The translations under genes were made by a program, and so were the position numbers. A stretch of DNA of 64,000 nt, taken from positions 1 to 64,000 of the forward strand of contig NZ_LFLS01000023.1 in the NCBI RefSeq assembly GCF_001189915.1, written 5' to 3'. This DNA is from Herbaspirillum autotrophicum. Its GTDB lineage: Bacteria; Pseudomonadota; Gammaproteobacteria; Burkholderiales; Burkholderiaceae_D. A model generated the notes under the pieces. It was not told where the DNA came from, did not search any database, and was given only the letters and a program-made list of their open reading frames with translations. Numbering within the stretch: the first letter of the stretch is position 1; every line of letters begins with the position of its first letter. Shown piece by piece: positions 1 through 9,034 of the stretch.

Positions 1-63
1 TGTTCAGGCAATGCGCCCGACCGACTTGCTGACTTGCTGCAGCGACATTACTACGAATACAAC

Positions 64-138
<75 letters not shown>

Positions 139-186
139 TTACCTGCCGGCCGTGCCAATTACCAAACAGCACAACCGAACTAAAAC

Positions 187-260
187 TGGAGCGGGTGAAG
201 GGAATCGAACCCTCGTCATAAGCTTGGAAGGCTTCAGCTCTACCATTGAGCTACACCCGC
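187..260 (-). tRNA. tRNA-Gly (TCC anticodon)
   Basis: Minus-strand cloverleaf with acceptor GCGGGTG/CACCCGC and anticodon loop CTTCCAA, giving TCC, which reads GGA and GGG. The T-loop is GTTCGATTC and an encoded CCA follows discriminator base T. It is the middle gene of the Tyr-Gly-Thr cluster, 48 bp from tRNA-Thr and 51 bp from tRNA-Tyr. Confidence 0.96.
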
Positions 261-311
261 GAGGACACTACACACTTCACAGCCCGGAATACTTTACGAC
301 TGTCCCATTAA

Positions 312-397
312 TGGTGGAGAGGGCTGGATTCGAACCAGCGTACTCGTAAGAGGGCAGATTTACAGTCTGCTGCCATTAACCACTCGGCCACCTCTCC
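312..397 (-). tRNA. tRNA-Tyr (GTA anticodon)
   Basis: Minus-strand class II tRNA with acceptor GGAGAGG/CCTCTCC, anticodon loop CTGTAAA (GTA), a long variable arm, T-loop GTTCGAATC, and encoded CCA. The long variable arm is expected for bacterial tRNA-Tyr. It is the first gene of the cluster, directly downstream of the promoter at 414-442. Confidence 0.97.
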
Positions 398-413
398 GCG
401 CAGGGAACTCGAA

Positions 414-442
414 ACTATAGTGATACACCCTTGCTCTGTCAA
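414..442 (-). promoter_or_regulatory. sigma-70 promoter of the tRNA cluster
   Basis: On the minus strand a perfect TTGACA -35 box (437-442) is separated by 17 bp from a TATAGT -10 box (414-419). The inferred start lies about 10 bp before the tRNA-Tyr 5' end. The near-consensus match fits strong stable-RNA expression. Confidence 0.85.
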
Positions 443-493
443 CTTAATTTTGCAGAGGGAATGCATTATTTTTCATGACAAGCCGATTCATTG

Positions 494-1756
494 TCATTCA
501 GGCAAGGGCGGTGTTGTTTTGCGCACCTCCTTCCATGGCGCAATGCGCGGCAGCATCAACATGCCCGGCAAGGCCAGAATGAAGCACAGGATGAAGAAAT
601 TGAACCAGCCGGTATACGCCACGATGTAGCCGACCGACGAATTGACGAAGGTGCGCGGCACTGCAGCCAGGCTGGTGAACAGGGCAAATTGCGTGGCGGT
701 ATAGCGCGGATCGGTTTCACGCATGATGTAGGCGACGAAAGCGGCAGTACCGAGACCCACCCCAAACGCCTCGAAACCGATCACGATGGCCAGTACCCAT
801 GGCTCCGGTCCGGCATTCGCCAGCCACGCAAAACCAAGAATGGCCACGGCCTGGATCACGCCAAAAATCCACAAACCACGGTTAATTCCGAGCTTGATCA
901 TCCAAACCCCGCCGACAATGCCTCCCACCACGCTGGCCCACAAGCTGGTAGTTTTGGAAATGACGCCGATCTGCGTCATGGTGAATCCGAGGTCGATATA
1001 AAACTTGGTCGCCAGCGCGGTCGCCATACTGTCGCCGAGCTTGTACAGAAAAATGAAGGCCAGCACCCACAGCGCATTACCCCAGCCGGCGCGCGTGACA
1101 AATTCCCTGAATGGCGCCACCACCGCCTCGCGCATGCTTTTCGGCGGCGAGCCATAGACCACCGGTTCTTTGACCAGCAAGGTGCAGACCAGACCCGGCA
1201 GCATGAAGCCGGCAGTAATCCAGAATACGGTCTGCCATGGCATGATGTCGGCCAGCACCAGCGACAGCGCGCCAGGCACCATGCCGGAAAGCTTGTAGGC
1301 ATTGACATGGATGGCGCTGCCCAGCCCCAGTTCGTTTTCCGGCAGAATTTCGCGCCGGAAGGCATCGATGGCGATATCCTGACTGGCAGAAAGAAACGCC
1401 ACTATCGACGCCACGAACGCAATCATCGGCACCTGCGTCAGCGGGTCCAGCATGCCGAGTCCGCCGATGCCGAGAAACAATGCCAGCTGCGTAAAAAACA
1501 TCCAGCCCCGGCGCCGCCCCATCTTGCCGAAATGAAAGCGATCCATCAGCGGCGACCACAGAAATTTCCAGGTGTAGGGAAACATCACCAGCGCGAACAA
1601 ACCCAGCGCTTTGACGTTCAATCCCGATTTGGCCAGCCATGCCTGCAGCAAGCTCAGCAAAATGAAGAGCGGCAACCCCGATGAAAAACCGAGGAACACG
1701 CAAATCAGCATGCGCCGGTTGAGATAGCTATGCCAGGAAATCTTGGGATTGTTCAT
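494..1756 (-). CDS. ampG: AmpG-family muropeptide permease (MFS)
   Basis: A 420-residue hydrophobic protein with about 12-14 membrane segments. The start resembles AmpG (FLGFSSGLPLFILLSLLQAWL), followed by WSPLMDRFHFGKMGRRRGW in the first cytoplasmic loop and SASQDIAIDAFRRE in the fourth segment, which are hallmark motifs of the family. AmpG proteins import GlcNAc-anhydroMurNAc peptides for cell-wall recycling and can influence AmpC induction. No amp regulator is nearby, so only the recycling role is supported. It lies 76 bp downstream of metW on the same strand and could be read through from it. The ATG at 1756 has only a weak ribosome-binding site. Confidence 0.87.
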   Translation of the reverse strand: MNNPKISWHSYLNRRMLICVFLGFSSGLPLFILLSLLQAWLAKSGLNVKALGLFALVMFPYTWKFLWSPLMDRFHFGKMGRRRGWMFFTQLALFLGIGGLGMLDPLTQVPMIAFVASIVAFLSASQDIAIDAFRREILPENELGLGSAIHVNAYKLSGMVPGALSLVLADIMPWQTVFWITAGFMLPGLVCTLLVKEPVVYGSPPKSMREAVVAPFREFVTRAGWGNALWVLAFIFLYKLGDSMATALATKFYIDLGFTMTQIGVISKTTSLWASVVGGIVGGVWMIKLGINRGLWIFGVIQAVAILGFAWLANAGPEPWVLAIVIGFEAFGVGLGTAAFVAYIMRETDPRYTATQFALFTSLAAVPRTFVNSSVGYIVAYTGWFNFFILCFILALPGMLMLPRIAPWKEVRKTTPPLPE

Positions 1757-1832
1757 AAGGCGGGGAAAGTGAAGAGGATTCGTCCCGGCCGGTGCGCCGG
1801 GACCCGATACAGTAGCATATCGGCAACACCGC

Positions 1833-2447
1833 TCAGGCCGATGTTTGCTTTTTCTTTAAGCGAAATACCGCCAGGCTGCCACGCCAGTTGGGCAGGAAGG
1901 TGACCGGCTGCCCCTCGTGCAAGGCCACCCATTCCAGCACTTCCAGCCCGACATCGTCAGCCAGTTCGGCGAAATCCTGAATTGTCGCGCAACGCAGGTT
2001 GGGGGTGTCGTACCACTCGTAGGGCAGCGACTTCGACACAGGCATGCGTCCGCGCAGCAATGCCACCCGGTGCGGCCAATAGGCGAAGTTCGGGAACGAC
2101 ACTACGGCATCGCGTCCGACCCGGGCGATTTCGCGCAAGATGCCTTCGACATCCTTGACCATCTGCAATGCAGACAGACACAGCACGGTATCGAAGGCAT
2201 TGTCGCCGAACATTGCCAGGCCACCCTCCAGATCTTGCTGAATCACCGACACGTCGCGCGCAATGCATGCCGGGATCTTGTCGTCGTCGATCTCGATGCC
2301 GTAGCCGACACAGCGTTTGTCCGTCTGCAGGTAATCGAGCATGACACCATCGCCGCAACCGGCATCCAGCACTTGCGATCCTTCGCGTATCCAATGCGCA
2401 ATAAAGGCGAGGTCCGGACGCAAGACGCGCAATTCGGGAAAATTCAT
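1833..2447 (-). CDS. metW: MetW, methionine biosynthesis methyltransferase-fold protein
   Basis: A 204-residue protein with a class I SAM-methyltransferase fold. Glycine motif LDAGCGDG is near residue 30, acidic strand-2 end GIEIDD near 52, and the conserved [11 protein letters not shown] segment near 120 is typical of MetW. In proteobacteria MetW is always paired with MetX and is required for, or stabilises, homoserine acylation; its methyltransferase activity is unproven. The ATG overlaps the metX stop by four bases (ATGA), so the two are translationally coupled and share the SAM-responsive leader upstream of metX. Confidence 0.93.
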   Translation of the reverse strand: MNFPELRVLRPDLAFIAHWIREGSQVLDAGCGDGVMLDYLQTDKRCVGYGIEIDDDKIPACIARDVSVIQQDLEGGLAMFGDNAFDTVLCLSALQMVKDVEGILREIARVGRDAVVSFPNFAYWPHRVALLRGRMPVSKSLPYEWYDTPNLRCATIQDFAELADDVGLEVLEWVALHEGQPVTFLPNWRGSLAVFRLKKKQTSA

Positions 2448-3583
2448 GCCAGCTCCTCAGTTGCGATCTCGGTCCAGACCCGGTCGTAGTATTCGCGTAC
2501 CACTTTCAGATAACGCGCGTCTTCCAGCAAGAATGCATCGTGCCCGTGCGGGGCATCGATCTCGGCATAGCTCACGCGCCGCTTGTTGCTGACCAGCGCC
2601 TGCACCATTTCGCGACTGCATTCGGGAGAAAAGCGCCAGTCAGTGGTGAACGAGACCAGCAGGAAACTGGCCTTGGTCGCCGCAAATGCTTGCGCCAGAT
2701 CGCCGCCGAATTCCTTGGCCGGATCGAAGTAATCCAGCGCCTTGGTGATCAGCAGATAGGTGTTGGCGTCAAAGTAGGTCGAAAATTTATCACCCTGATA
2801 ACGCAGATAGGATTCGATTTCAAAATCGATGCCGAAGCCGAACTGATATTCCCCGGAACGCAGATCGCGACCGAATTTCTCGGCCATGTCGTCGTCCGAC
2901 AGATAGGTGATATGGCCGACCATGCGCGCTACGCGCAAGCCGTTTTTTGGTACCACGCCGTGTGCATAGAAGTCGCCGCCGTGAAATTCCGGATCGGTCA
3001 GAATTGCCTGTCTGGCGACATCGTTGAAGGCGATATTTTGTGCCGACAGCTTGGAGGTCGAGGCGATCACCACGCAATGACGCAGACGCTCCGGATACAT
3101 CGTGCTCCACGCCAGCGCCTGCATGCCGCCCAGCGAACCGCCCATGACCGCGGCAAACTGCTGTATCCCCAGCGCATCGGCCAGACGCGCCTGGGCGTTG
3201 ACCCAGTCTTCCACCGTCACCACCGGAAATTCAGCGCCATAAGGCTTGCCGGTGGCGGGATTGGCATTCATCGGGCCGGTGGAGCCAAAACAAGAGCCGG
3301 GGTTATTGACGCCGATGACAAAGAACTTGTCGGTATCGAGCGACTTGCCGGGGCCAACCATGTTGTCCCACCAGCCGACGTTGTCCGGTTCATCCTGATA
3401 CACCCCGGCCACGTGATGCGAGGCGTTCAGGGCATGGCAGACCAGCACCGCGTTCGAACGCTCGGCGTTGAGCGTGCCATACGTCTCGTAGACCAGCACG
3501 TAATCTGCCAGCGCGGCGCCACTCTGCAGCGCCAGCGGCTCTGCAAAATGCATGATCTGAGGCGATACGATTCCTATCGACAT
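2444..3583 (-). CDS. metX: MetX, homoserine O-acyltransferase
   Basis: An alpha/beta-hydrolase of 379 residues that acylates L-homoserine from acetyl- or succinyl-CoA, the committed step of methionine synthesis. The nucleophile elbow is GGSLGG (Ser150). [10 protein letters not shown] supplies the acid and GHDAFLLE the catalytic His near the C-terminus. The substrate-loop motif [12 protein letters not shown] is also present. The reading frame stays open upstream to 3706, but the ATG at 3583 is preceded by GGAAGGAAT and gives the normal family length, while the upstream part is occupied by the riboswitch terminator. Acetyl versus succinyl specificity cannot be decided by eye. Confidence 0.95.
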   Translation of the reverse strand: MSIGIVSPQIMHFAEPLALQSGAALADYVLVYETYGTLNAERSNAVLVCHALNASHHVAGVYQDEPDNVGWWDNMVGPGKSLDTDKFFVIGVNNPGSCFGSTGPMNANPATGKPYGAEFPVVTVEDWVNAQARLADALGIQQFAAVMGGSLGGMQALAWSTMYPERLRHCVVIASTSKLSAQNIAFNDVARQAILTDPEFHGGDFYAHGVVPKNGLRVARMVGHITYLSDDDMAEKFGRDLRSGEYQFGFGIDFEIESYLRYQGDKFSTYFDANTYLLITKALDYFDPAKEFGGDLAQAFAATKASFLLVSFTTDWRFSPECSREMVQALVSNKRRVSYAEIDAPHGHDAFLLEDARYLKVVREYYDRVWTEIATEELA

Positions 3584-3649
3584 AATTCCTTCCATCCGTT
3601 TTGCCAGCCGCCCTTCATCCTGCTTGCACGTTATTGGCGGTCTGAAAAA

Positions 3650-3680
3650 GAAAAAGCCCGGAAGCTTTCGCTCACGGGCT
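3650..3680 (-). terminator. intrinsic terminator in the metX leader
   Basis: On the minus strand AGCCCG pairs with CGGGCT, with an inner GAGC/GCTT stem closed by a GAAA tetraloop, followed at once by TTTTTCTTTTT. It sits between the riboswitch and the metX start, so it acts as an attenuator rather than a gene-end terminator. The 5' arm overlaps the sequence that pairs in the alternative fold at 3677-3723. Confidence 0.85.
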
Positions 3681-3723
3681 AAATTCTGGGCTTGTCCTGC
3701 ACACATCCAAGCTCGCTTTAGCC
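3677..3723 (-). promoter_or_regulatory. anti-terminator helix of the metX leader
   Basis: On the minus strand GGCTAAA (3717-3723), the 3' conserved part of the SAM-II aptamer, is perfectly complementary to TTTAGCC (3677-3683). An inner GCTTG (3708-3712) pairs with CAAGC (3690-3694). TTTAGCC overlaps the 5' arm of the terminator. Ligand binding that holds GGCTAAA in the aptamer would therefore free the terminator to form. The pairing is visible; the switching is inference. Confidence 0.72.
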
Positions 3724-3790
3724 GTATTTATTGGGATCGAGTCCCGGCGCCCGCAAGCTGAGGTTGGTAAAACCATTCAAATCGGCGCGT
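3711..3790 (-). promoter_or_regulatory. SAM-II-type riboswitch upstream of metX
   Basis: Read on the minus strand, the leader contains the conserved blocks of the SAM-II aptamer in order: GCGCC then GATTTGAA, a short hairpin (GGTTTTACC), GCTTGC, GGCGC pairing back to the first GCGCC, a small inserted hairpin GGGACTCGATCCC, then AATAAAT and GGCTAAAGCG. SAM-II binds S-adenosylmethionine in an H-type pseudoknot and is known upstream of metX/metA, mostly in alphaproteobacteria. It starts within a few bases of the predicted transcription start and precedes the metX-metW genes, as expected. Confidence 0.82.
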
Positions 3791-3796
3791 ATTGCA

Positions 3797-3825
3797 AGAA
3801 TAACCAAGTCAGGGCCTATCGTCAA
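3797..3825 (-). promoter_or_regulatory. sigma-70 promoter of metX-metW
   Basis: Minus-strand TTGACG (3820-3825), 17-bp spacer, TATTCT (3797-3802). Transcription would start near 3790, exactly at the 5' edge of the SAM-II aptamer, which supports both calls. Confidence 0.8.
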
Positions 3826-3852
3826 ACGGACGACGGCACTGTATCGAACCGG

Positions 3853-5643
3853 CTAACGACGCCGGGCCGTCAATTTGACTTCCACCTCCGAGGTCAGGGT
3901 CTGCAATTGCTCCATGGCGGCAGCGATGGCCGAGGCTTCGGTGGCGCGCAACACTTTCTTGACTTGCGGCTCCAGCAAGGTCAGGTCGCTGTTCAAGATT
4001 TCCTGTTTGACCGACAACAATTGCGCCGGATGCATGGAGAATTCCAGCAACCCCATACCAAGCAGCAAGCGGGTCCATTTGACATCGCCCGCCATCTCGC
4101 CACAGACCGATACCGGAATGCCGGCCTTGCGCCCCATCGAAATGACGCTCGACAGCAGATACAGAATAGCCGGATGCAACGGGTTGTAGAGATGCGCGAC
4201 TTCATGATCAACGCGGTCGATGGCCAGCGTGTACTGAATCAGATCGTTGGTGCCGATCGACAGAAAATCGAGACGCTTGATGAAAATCGGCAAGGCCAGC
4301 GCGGCTGCCGGAATTTCGATCATGGCGCCGACCAGGATCTGCTCATCGAATTTCTGTTTGCGCTGGCGCAACTGTTCCTTGGCTTGCCCGATCAACGCCA
4401 GCGTCTGGTCGATTTCAAATGCATGCGCCATCATCGGTACCAGCAATTTGATCGGACCGAATGCCGAGGCACGCAAGATCGCCCGCAATTGGGTCAGGAA
4501 CATTTGCGGTTCGCTCAGGCAATACCGGATCGCGCGCAAGCCGAGCGCCGGATTCAATGAAGTTTGTTCATCTTCATCGAGCGGTTTGTCTGCGCCGACA
4601 TCAAGTGTTCTGATGGTAACCGGCCGGCCTTTCATGGCGACTACCGCCTGCCGGTAAGACTCGAACTGTTCGTCCTCGGAAGGAAATTTTTCCAGATGGC
4701 CGGCGCGTCCCAGAAACAGAAATTCGGAACGGAACAAGCCGACGCCGTTAGCCCCGGCCTCAAGGGCGGCGGCACTGTCGGCAGGCAACTCAATATTGGC
4801 GAGCAACTTGATTTCGGTGCCATCTTGCGTGATCGCCGGCGTCTTCTTGAGACGGCCAAGCTTTTTACGGTCACGCAGCATGCGCTCCTGGCGCGCGCGA
4901 TATTGCGCCAGCACCAGCGGCGACGGATCGACGATCACGACACCGGCGTCGCCGTCGATGATCAGCATGTCGTCTTGCTTGATCAGCGTCGAAGCGTCAT
5001 TCATGCCGACCGCAGCCGGAATATCCAGACTGCGCGCGACAATCGCCGTATGCGAGTTCTGACCGCCGAGGTCGGTCACGAAACCGGCAAAGGCGCCATC
5101 GCGGAATTGCAGCATATCTGCCGGCGAAATATCATGCGCGACGACGACGATGCTGGCGGGTACACCGTCAGCCGTGCCGGCCGCCGGCAGGGTAATTGCC
5201 GTGCCGGTCAGGACCTTGAGTACGCGTTCGCCGACCTGCTGAATATCCGCCTTGCGCTCACGCAGATAGGGATCTTCAATCTCATCGAACTGCGCCGAGA
5301 GTTCATCGATCTGGGTGACCAGCGCCCATTCGGCATTGTAGTAACGATGCCGGATGATGTTGAGCGGCACTTCCGCCAGCATGGGATCGGACAGAATCAA
5401 GCCGTGCACGTCGATGAACGCACCCAGTTCCGGCGGCGCGTCCTTCGGCAAGTCGCTGCGAATCACCAGCAATTCCTGGTGCACCGCAGCAATCGCACTT
5501 CTGAGGCGCTCGACCTCGGCCTCAACTTGCTCGTCTGCTATCAGATAGTGTTTTACATCAAGCGCAGCGGCGGCAAGCAGATGCGCCCGGCCGATTGCAA
5601 TGCCCTGAGAAACAGGGATGCCGTGTAAGGTAAAGGATGCCAT
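3853..5643 (-). CDS. ptsI: PEP-protein phosphotransferase, PTS Enzyme I
   Basis: A 596-residue Enzyme I, full length for the family. The N-terminal HPr-binding/phosphohistidine region carries the active-site His198 in GGQNSHTAIVARS. The C-terminal PEP-binding TIM barrel has FRSEFLFLGR, GADKPL, MIEIPAAAL and SIGTNDLIQYTLA, and the catalytic Cys lies in PVSVCGEMAGD. It autophosphorylates from PEP and passes phosphate to HPr (next upstream gene) and on to the EIIA(Man)-type protein. No sugar permease is nearby, which fits a regulatory PTS as described in betaproteobacteria. A 159-bp gap separates it from ptsH. Confidence 0.96.
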   Translation of the reverse strand: MASFTLHGIPVSQGIAIGRAHLLAAAALDVKHYLIADEQVEAEVERLRSAIAAVHQELLVIRSDLPKDAPPELGAFIDVHGLILSDPMLAEVPLNIIRHRYYNAEWALVTQIDELSAQFDEIEDPYLRERKADIQQVGERVLKVLTGTAITLPAAGTADGVPASIVVVAHDISPADMLQFRDGAFAGFVTDLGGQNSHTAIVARSLDIPAAVGMNDASTLIKQDDMLIIDGDAGVVIVDPSPLVLAQYRARQERMLRDRKKLGRLKKTPAITQDGTEIKLLANIELPADSAAALEAGANGVGLFRSEFLFLGRAGHLEKFPSEDEQFESYRQAVVAMKGRPVTIRTLDVGADKPLDEDEQTSLNPALGLRAIRYCLSEPQMFLTQLRAILRASAFGPIKLLVPMMAHAFEIDQTLALIGQAKEQLRQRKQKFDEQILVGAMIEIPAAALALPIFIKRLDFLSIGTNDLIQYTLAIDRVDHEVAHLYNPLHPAILYLLSSVISMGRKAGIPVSVCGEMAGDVKWTRLLLGMGLLEFSMHPAQLLSVKQEILNSDLTLLEPQVKKVLRATEASAIAAAMEQLQTLTSEVEVKLTARRR

Positions 5644-5802
5644 CGCGTTTGTCTCCTGCGTTACTTTATTATTCCGTCATTATCGCGGTAGCCTGGGCCT
5701 GTCAGCAGGCCCTGATTGACCTTACCGGACAACGCCGGATTTTGCAATCGTGCGCAAAATGCAAACGGTTAAACAAAAGTAAAAACGACAAAATTCCAAT
5801 AT

Positions 5803-6072
5803 TTACTGGCCCTCGCCAAAGCGGTCCGCAATCAGGGCCGACAGCGCGTCAAACGCGGCCTGCTCGTCTTCACCTTCAATTTCCAGCGTGATGATGCTGC
5901 CTTTTCCCGCTGCCAGCATCATCACGCCCATGATGGATTTGGCATTGACCCGACGTTTGTTGAACGTCATCCAGACTTCACTTTTGAATTTTGCAGCCAA
6001 CTGGGTAAATTTGGCCGATGCACGCGCATGCAAACCGAGTTTGTTGATGATCTCGAGTTCTTTTTGAATCAT
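5803..6072 (-). CDS. ptsH: phosphocarrier protein HPr
   Basis: An 89-residue HPr. The phosphorylatable His15 is in GLHARASAKF and the regulatory Ser46 in NAKSIMGVMML, both at canonical positions. It relays phosphate from Enzyme I to EIIA proteins. Ser46 implies HPr kinase control, and hprK lies outside this window. It is 17 bp downstream of the EIIA gene, so the two share a transcript. Confidence 0.96.
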   Translation of the reverse strand: MIQKELEIINKLGLHARASAKFTQLAAKFKSEVWMTFNKRRVNAKSIMGVMMLAAGKGSIITLEIEGEDEQAAFDALSALIADRFGEGQ

Positions 6073-6089
6073 GTTGCTTCTTTCTGTTT

Positions 6090-6497
6090 TTATGGAGAGG
6101 AAACCCGGATACGATTGTCGACCCTGACCGCACCACTCTGACCGCCGGCCAGCGCCATTTCGACCACGACATCCAGGGTATCGTTACGGTACGTCAGCGC
6201 CCGCAACAGCATGGGCAGACTGATGCCGGCAATCACCTGCACATTTTCAATCGCACACAGATAACCGGTGCAATTGGATGGCGTACCGCCCATGACGTCG
6301 GTAATGACCAGCACGCCGCTGCCGTCGTCCAGACGCCTGACCGATTCCGCCGCCAGTTTCTGCACTTCGGCCGGATTCTGATCTGCCACCACATCGATGG
6401 CGTCAAGCCGATCCGGCTGGCCCCGGAATACGTGCGTGGCGGCAGAGATGAATGCCTGCCCCAGGGGCGCATGCGTTAATAAGAGAATACCGACCAT
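6090..6497 (-). CDS. PTS EIIA component, mannose family
   Basis: A 135-residue protein of the EIIA(Man) fold. The candidate phosphohistidine is His9 in LLTHAPLG, followed by LVITDVMGGTPSN, the conserved loop of this family. No EIIB, EIIC or EIID genes accompany it, so it probably serves regulation instead of sugar uptake. It lies between gshB and ptsH on the same strand, in the order EIIA-HPr-EI. The partner it controls is not visible here. Confidence 0.92.
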   Translation of the reverse strand: MVGILLLTHAPLGQAFISAATHVFRGQPDRLDAIDVVADQNPAEVQKLAAESVRRLDDGSGVLVITDVMGGTPSNCTGYLCAIENVQVIAGISLPMLLRALTYRNDTLDVVVEMALAGGQSGAVRVDNRIRVSSP

Positions 6498-6549
6498 GAA
6501 TTTTTACGCCAAATAAAGACAACATCGTGACTTTGTTACTTCGGGAAGT

Positions 6550-7494
6550 TTACTGCCTGACCGCTTCTTCCAGTGCGTCGATAAACATCGCTGCGACATC
6601 GAAGCCGGTTTGTTGCGTGATTTCCTGAAAGCAAGTCGGACTGGTAACATTGATTTCTGTTAAATAATTGCCAATTGCATCCAATCCTACCAGCAAGAGG
6701 CCACGCTGAGACAAAACCGGCGCCAAGGCTTCGGCAATTTCCAGTTCGCGTGGCGAAATCGCCTGCGCCACACCCAGACCGCCCGCCGCCAGATTGCCGC
6801 GCACTTCGCCGCCTTGCGGAATGCGCGCCAGCACATGCGGCACGACCTTGCCGCCGATCAACAGGATCCGTTTGTCGCCGGCCGCGATTTCAGGAATGAA
6901 GCGCTGCACCATGATGGTCCGGTTGCCATTGTCGGTCAGTGTCTCGATAACGGAGCCGAGATTCATGCCGTCTTGCCCGATGCGGAAAATCCCGGTGCCG
7001 CCCATGCCGTCGAGCGGCTTGAGAATGATGTCCTTATGCTCGGCATGAAATGCCCGCAAGCGCTTTTCATCGCGCGACACCAGCGTCGGTGCGGTGTATT
7101 GCGGGAACTGGCCGATCGCCAGTTTTTCATTGTGATTGCGAATCGCCGCCGGCTTGTTGAAAACCCGTGCCCCCTGCTTTTCTGCCAGTTCCAGCAGATA
7201 CGTGGTGTAGATGTATTCCATGTCGAATGGCGGATCCTTGCGAATCACGATGGCATCGAATTCAGACAGGAAGACAGATGCCGCCGGTTCTGCCCGATAC
7301 CAGTCATCGGCATCGCCCGTCAGGGTGATGCGCGCCACATTCGCCGTGACGAAGCCGCTTTCGAGCACGATGTCTTTCTGCTCGAACGCGTAGATGCTGT
7401 AACCGCGCCGGGCCGCCTCGCGCATCATGGCAAAGGTGGAGTCCTTATAGGTCTTGAATGTATCCAGCGGATCGGCAAGAAATGCGATTTTCAT
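6550..7494 (-). CDS. gshB: glutathione synthetase
   Basis: A 314-residue ATP-grasp enzyme that ligates glycine to gamma-glutamylcysteine. Family signatures include FLADPLDTFKTYKDSTFAMM at the N-terminus, the acceptor-site segment RKDPPFDMEYIYTTYLLE, KPLDGMGGTGIFR in the ATP-grasp and GLDAIGNYLTEINVTSPTC near the end. Length is normal. It is 21 bp downstream of gshA, making a two-gene glutathione operon that runs on towards the PTS genes (52-bp gap). Confidence 0.96.
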   Translation of the reverse strand: MKIAFLADPLDTFKTYKDSTFAMMREAARRGYSIYAFEQKDIVLESGFVTANVARITLTGDADDWYRAEPAASVFLSEFDAIVIRKDPPFDMEYIYTTYLLELAEKQGARVFNKPAAIRNHNEKLAIGQFPQYTAPTLVSRDEKRLRAFHAEHKDIILKPLDGMGGTGIFRIGQDGMNLGSVIETLTDNGNRTIMVQRFIPEIAAGDKRILLIGGKVVPHVLARIPQGGEVRGNLAAGGLGVAQAISPRELEIAEALAPVLSQRGLLLVGLDAIGNYLTEINVTSPTCFQEITQQTGFDVAAMFIDALEEAVRQ

Positions 7495-7515
7495 GAAAGG
7501 GTCTCGTGCAATTGA

Positions 7516-8814
7516 TTAGTAGATTTCCGGATTCGGGTCTGTCTTTTCCATTTCCAGCGATGCCGCCAGCAATGCCAGACGCGCGACCACGCCATACAGG
7601 TAGAAGCGGTTCGGCGCCGTGGTCCCCGGCTTGGCATGCATGTCAGGCAAGGCATGCTGCTGGGCAAACGCCAGCGGCACGAAATGCGCACCCGGCGCAT
7701 TCAGGTTTTCATTGACGTCGCGATCGGCATGCACGCGATAGAAACCACCGACCACGTAACGGTCGATCATGTACACCACCGGCTCGGCCACCGCTTCATT
7801 GATACGCTCGAATGAATGCACGCCTTCCTGAATGATTACTTCGCTGACGTCCAGGCCTTCCTTGCCGACCGCCATCTTGTTGCGTTGCTTGCGGTTGAGA
7901 TCCTTGACTTCGCTGGCATCCTTGAGGGTCATGATGCCCATGCCATACGTACCGGCATCGGCCTTGACGATCACGAACGGGGTTTCCTTGATGCCGTATT
8001 CCTTGTATTTCTTGCGAATCTTGGACAGCAGGCTGCTGACACTGTCTGCCAGACCATCGGCGCCGCCTTCTTGCTGGAAGTCGATGCCGCCGCATTTGGT
8101 GAACAAGGGATTGAGCATCCATGGGTCAACATCGACCAGCTTGGCAAATTTCTTCACGACTTCGTCGTAGGCGGCGAAATGGTTGCTCTTGCGACGCACG
8201 GCCCAACCGGCATGCAGCGGCGGCAATACGTTCTGCTCATGCAAGCCTTCCAGTACCGAAGGAATGCCGATGGACAAGTCATTGTTCAGCAATACGGTAC
8301 AAGGATCGAAATTTTTCAAGCCGAGACGACGACCATTCTTGGAGCGCTCAAGCGGCTCCAACGTAATCATGCTGCCGTCAGGCAATTCGATCTGTTTCGG
8401 CTTTTTGACGTCATCCGACAAACTGCCGAGTCTGACGTTGAGACCGGTTTGACGGAAGATCTGCATCAAACGCGCGACGTTCTGCAGATAAAAGGTATTG
8501 CGGGTGTGGTTTTCGGGGATCAGCAACAGATTCTTGGCATCCGGGCAATATTTTTCAATTGCGGCCATCGCCGCCTGTACTGCCAGCGGCAGCATTTCCG
8601 GCGACAGATTGTTGAAACCGCCCGGAAACAGATTGGTATCGACCGGTGCCAGCTTGAAACCGGCATTGCGCAAGTCGACCGAGCAATAAAACGGCGGCGT
8701 GTGCTCTTGCCACTCCATGCGGAACCAGCGCTCAATCGCGGGCGTCGCGGCCAGAATCTTCTTTTCCAGATCCAGAAGCGGACCATTCAAGGCGGTGACA
8801 AGATGCGGAACCAT
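7516..8814 (-). CDS. gshA: glutamate-cysteine ligase (proteobacterial GshA family)
   Basis: A 432-residue enzyme making gamma-glutamylcysteine, the first step of glutathione synthesis. It belongs to the GshA type found next to gshB in beta- and some gammaproteobacteria, not to the E. coli GshA. Recognisable segments are PVDTNLFPGGFNNL near residue 60, LLIPENHTRN near 100, VLLNNDLSIGIP near 175 and VKADAGTYGMGIMT near 285. It heads the gshA-gshB-EIIA-HPr-EI run. The 220 bp upstream hold the amtB terminator and probably the promoter. Confidence 0.93.
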   Translation of the reverse strand: MVPHLVTALNGPLLDLEKKILAATPAIERWFRMEWQEHTPPFYCSVDLRNAGFKLAPVDTNLFPGGFNNLSPEMLPLAVQAAMAAIEKYCPDAKNLLLIPENHTRNTFYLQNVARLMQIFRQTGLNVRLGSLSDDVKKPKQIELPDGSMITLEPLERSKNGRRLGLKNFDPCTVLLNNDLSIGIPSVLEGLHEQNVLPPLHAGWAVRRKSNHFAAYDEVVKKFAKLVDVDPWMLNPLFTKCGGIDFQQEGGADGLADSVSSLLSKIRKKYKEYGIKETPFVIVKADAGTYGMGIMTLKDASEVKDLNRKQRNKMAVGKEGLDVSEVIIQEGVHSFERINEAVAEPVVYMIDRYVVGGFYRVHADRDVNENLNAPGAHFVPLAFAQQHALPDMHAKPGTTAPNRFYLYGVVARLALLAASLEMEKTDPNPEIY

Positions 8815-8964
8815 AAAAAAACCTTATTTTTTTCTGCGAAATCACTTCCGGCGCAGCGTCGGCGAATCGCCAATTCTAGCGGTATTCGCTGATCTGCGTT
8901 GCAGTGCAACCGTGAATTTCTGGTGGAGAGGTCGTTTACATGGTGCTGGAATTGCCTTTTTAAA

Positions 8965-8995
8965 GACAAAAAAAGCGCCCCGTACGAGGCGCTTT
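8965..8995 (-). terminator. intrinsic terminator downstream of amtB
   Basis: Minus-strand stem AAGCGCC/GGCGCTT with loop TCGTACGG followed by an uninterrupted run of T residues. It ends the torF-glnK-amtB transcript, 40 bp past the amtB stop, and separates it from gshA. Confidence 0.9.
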
Positions 8996-9034
8996 CAAAG
9001 AGGTTGTTGCCAACCTCTGGAGATCTGTCTTCAA

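Noticed and set aside
1782..1803. GTCCCGG/CCGGGAC repeat between ampG and metW as a terminator
   Set aside because: No T-run on either side and close spacing of two co-directional genes.
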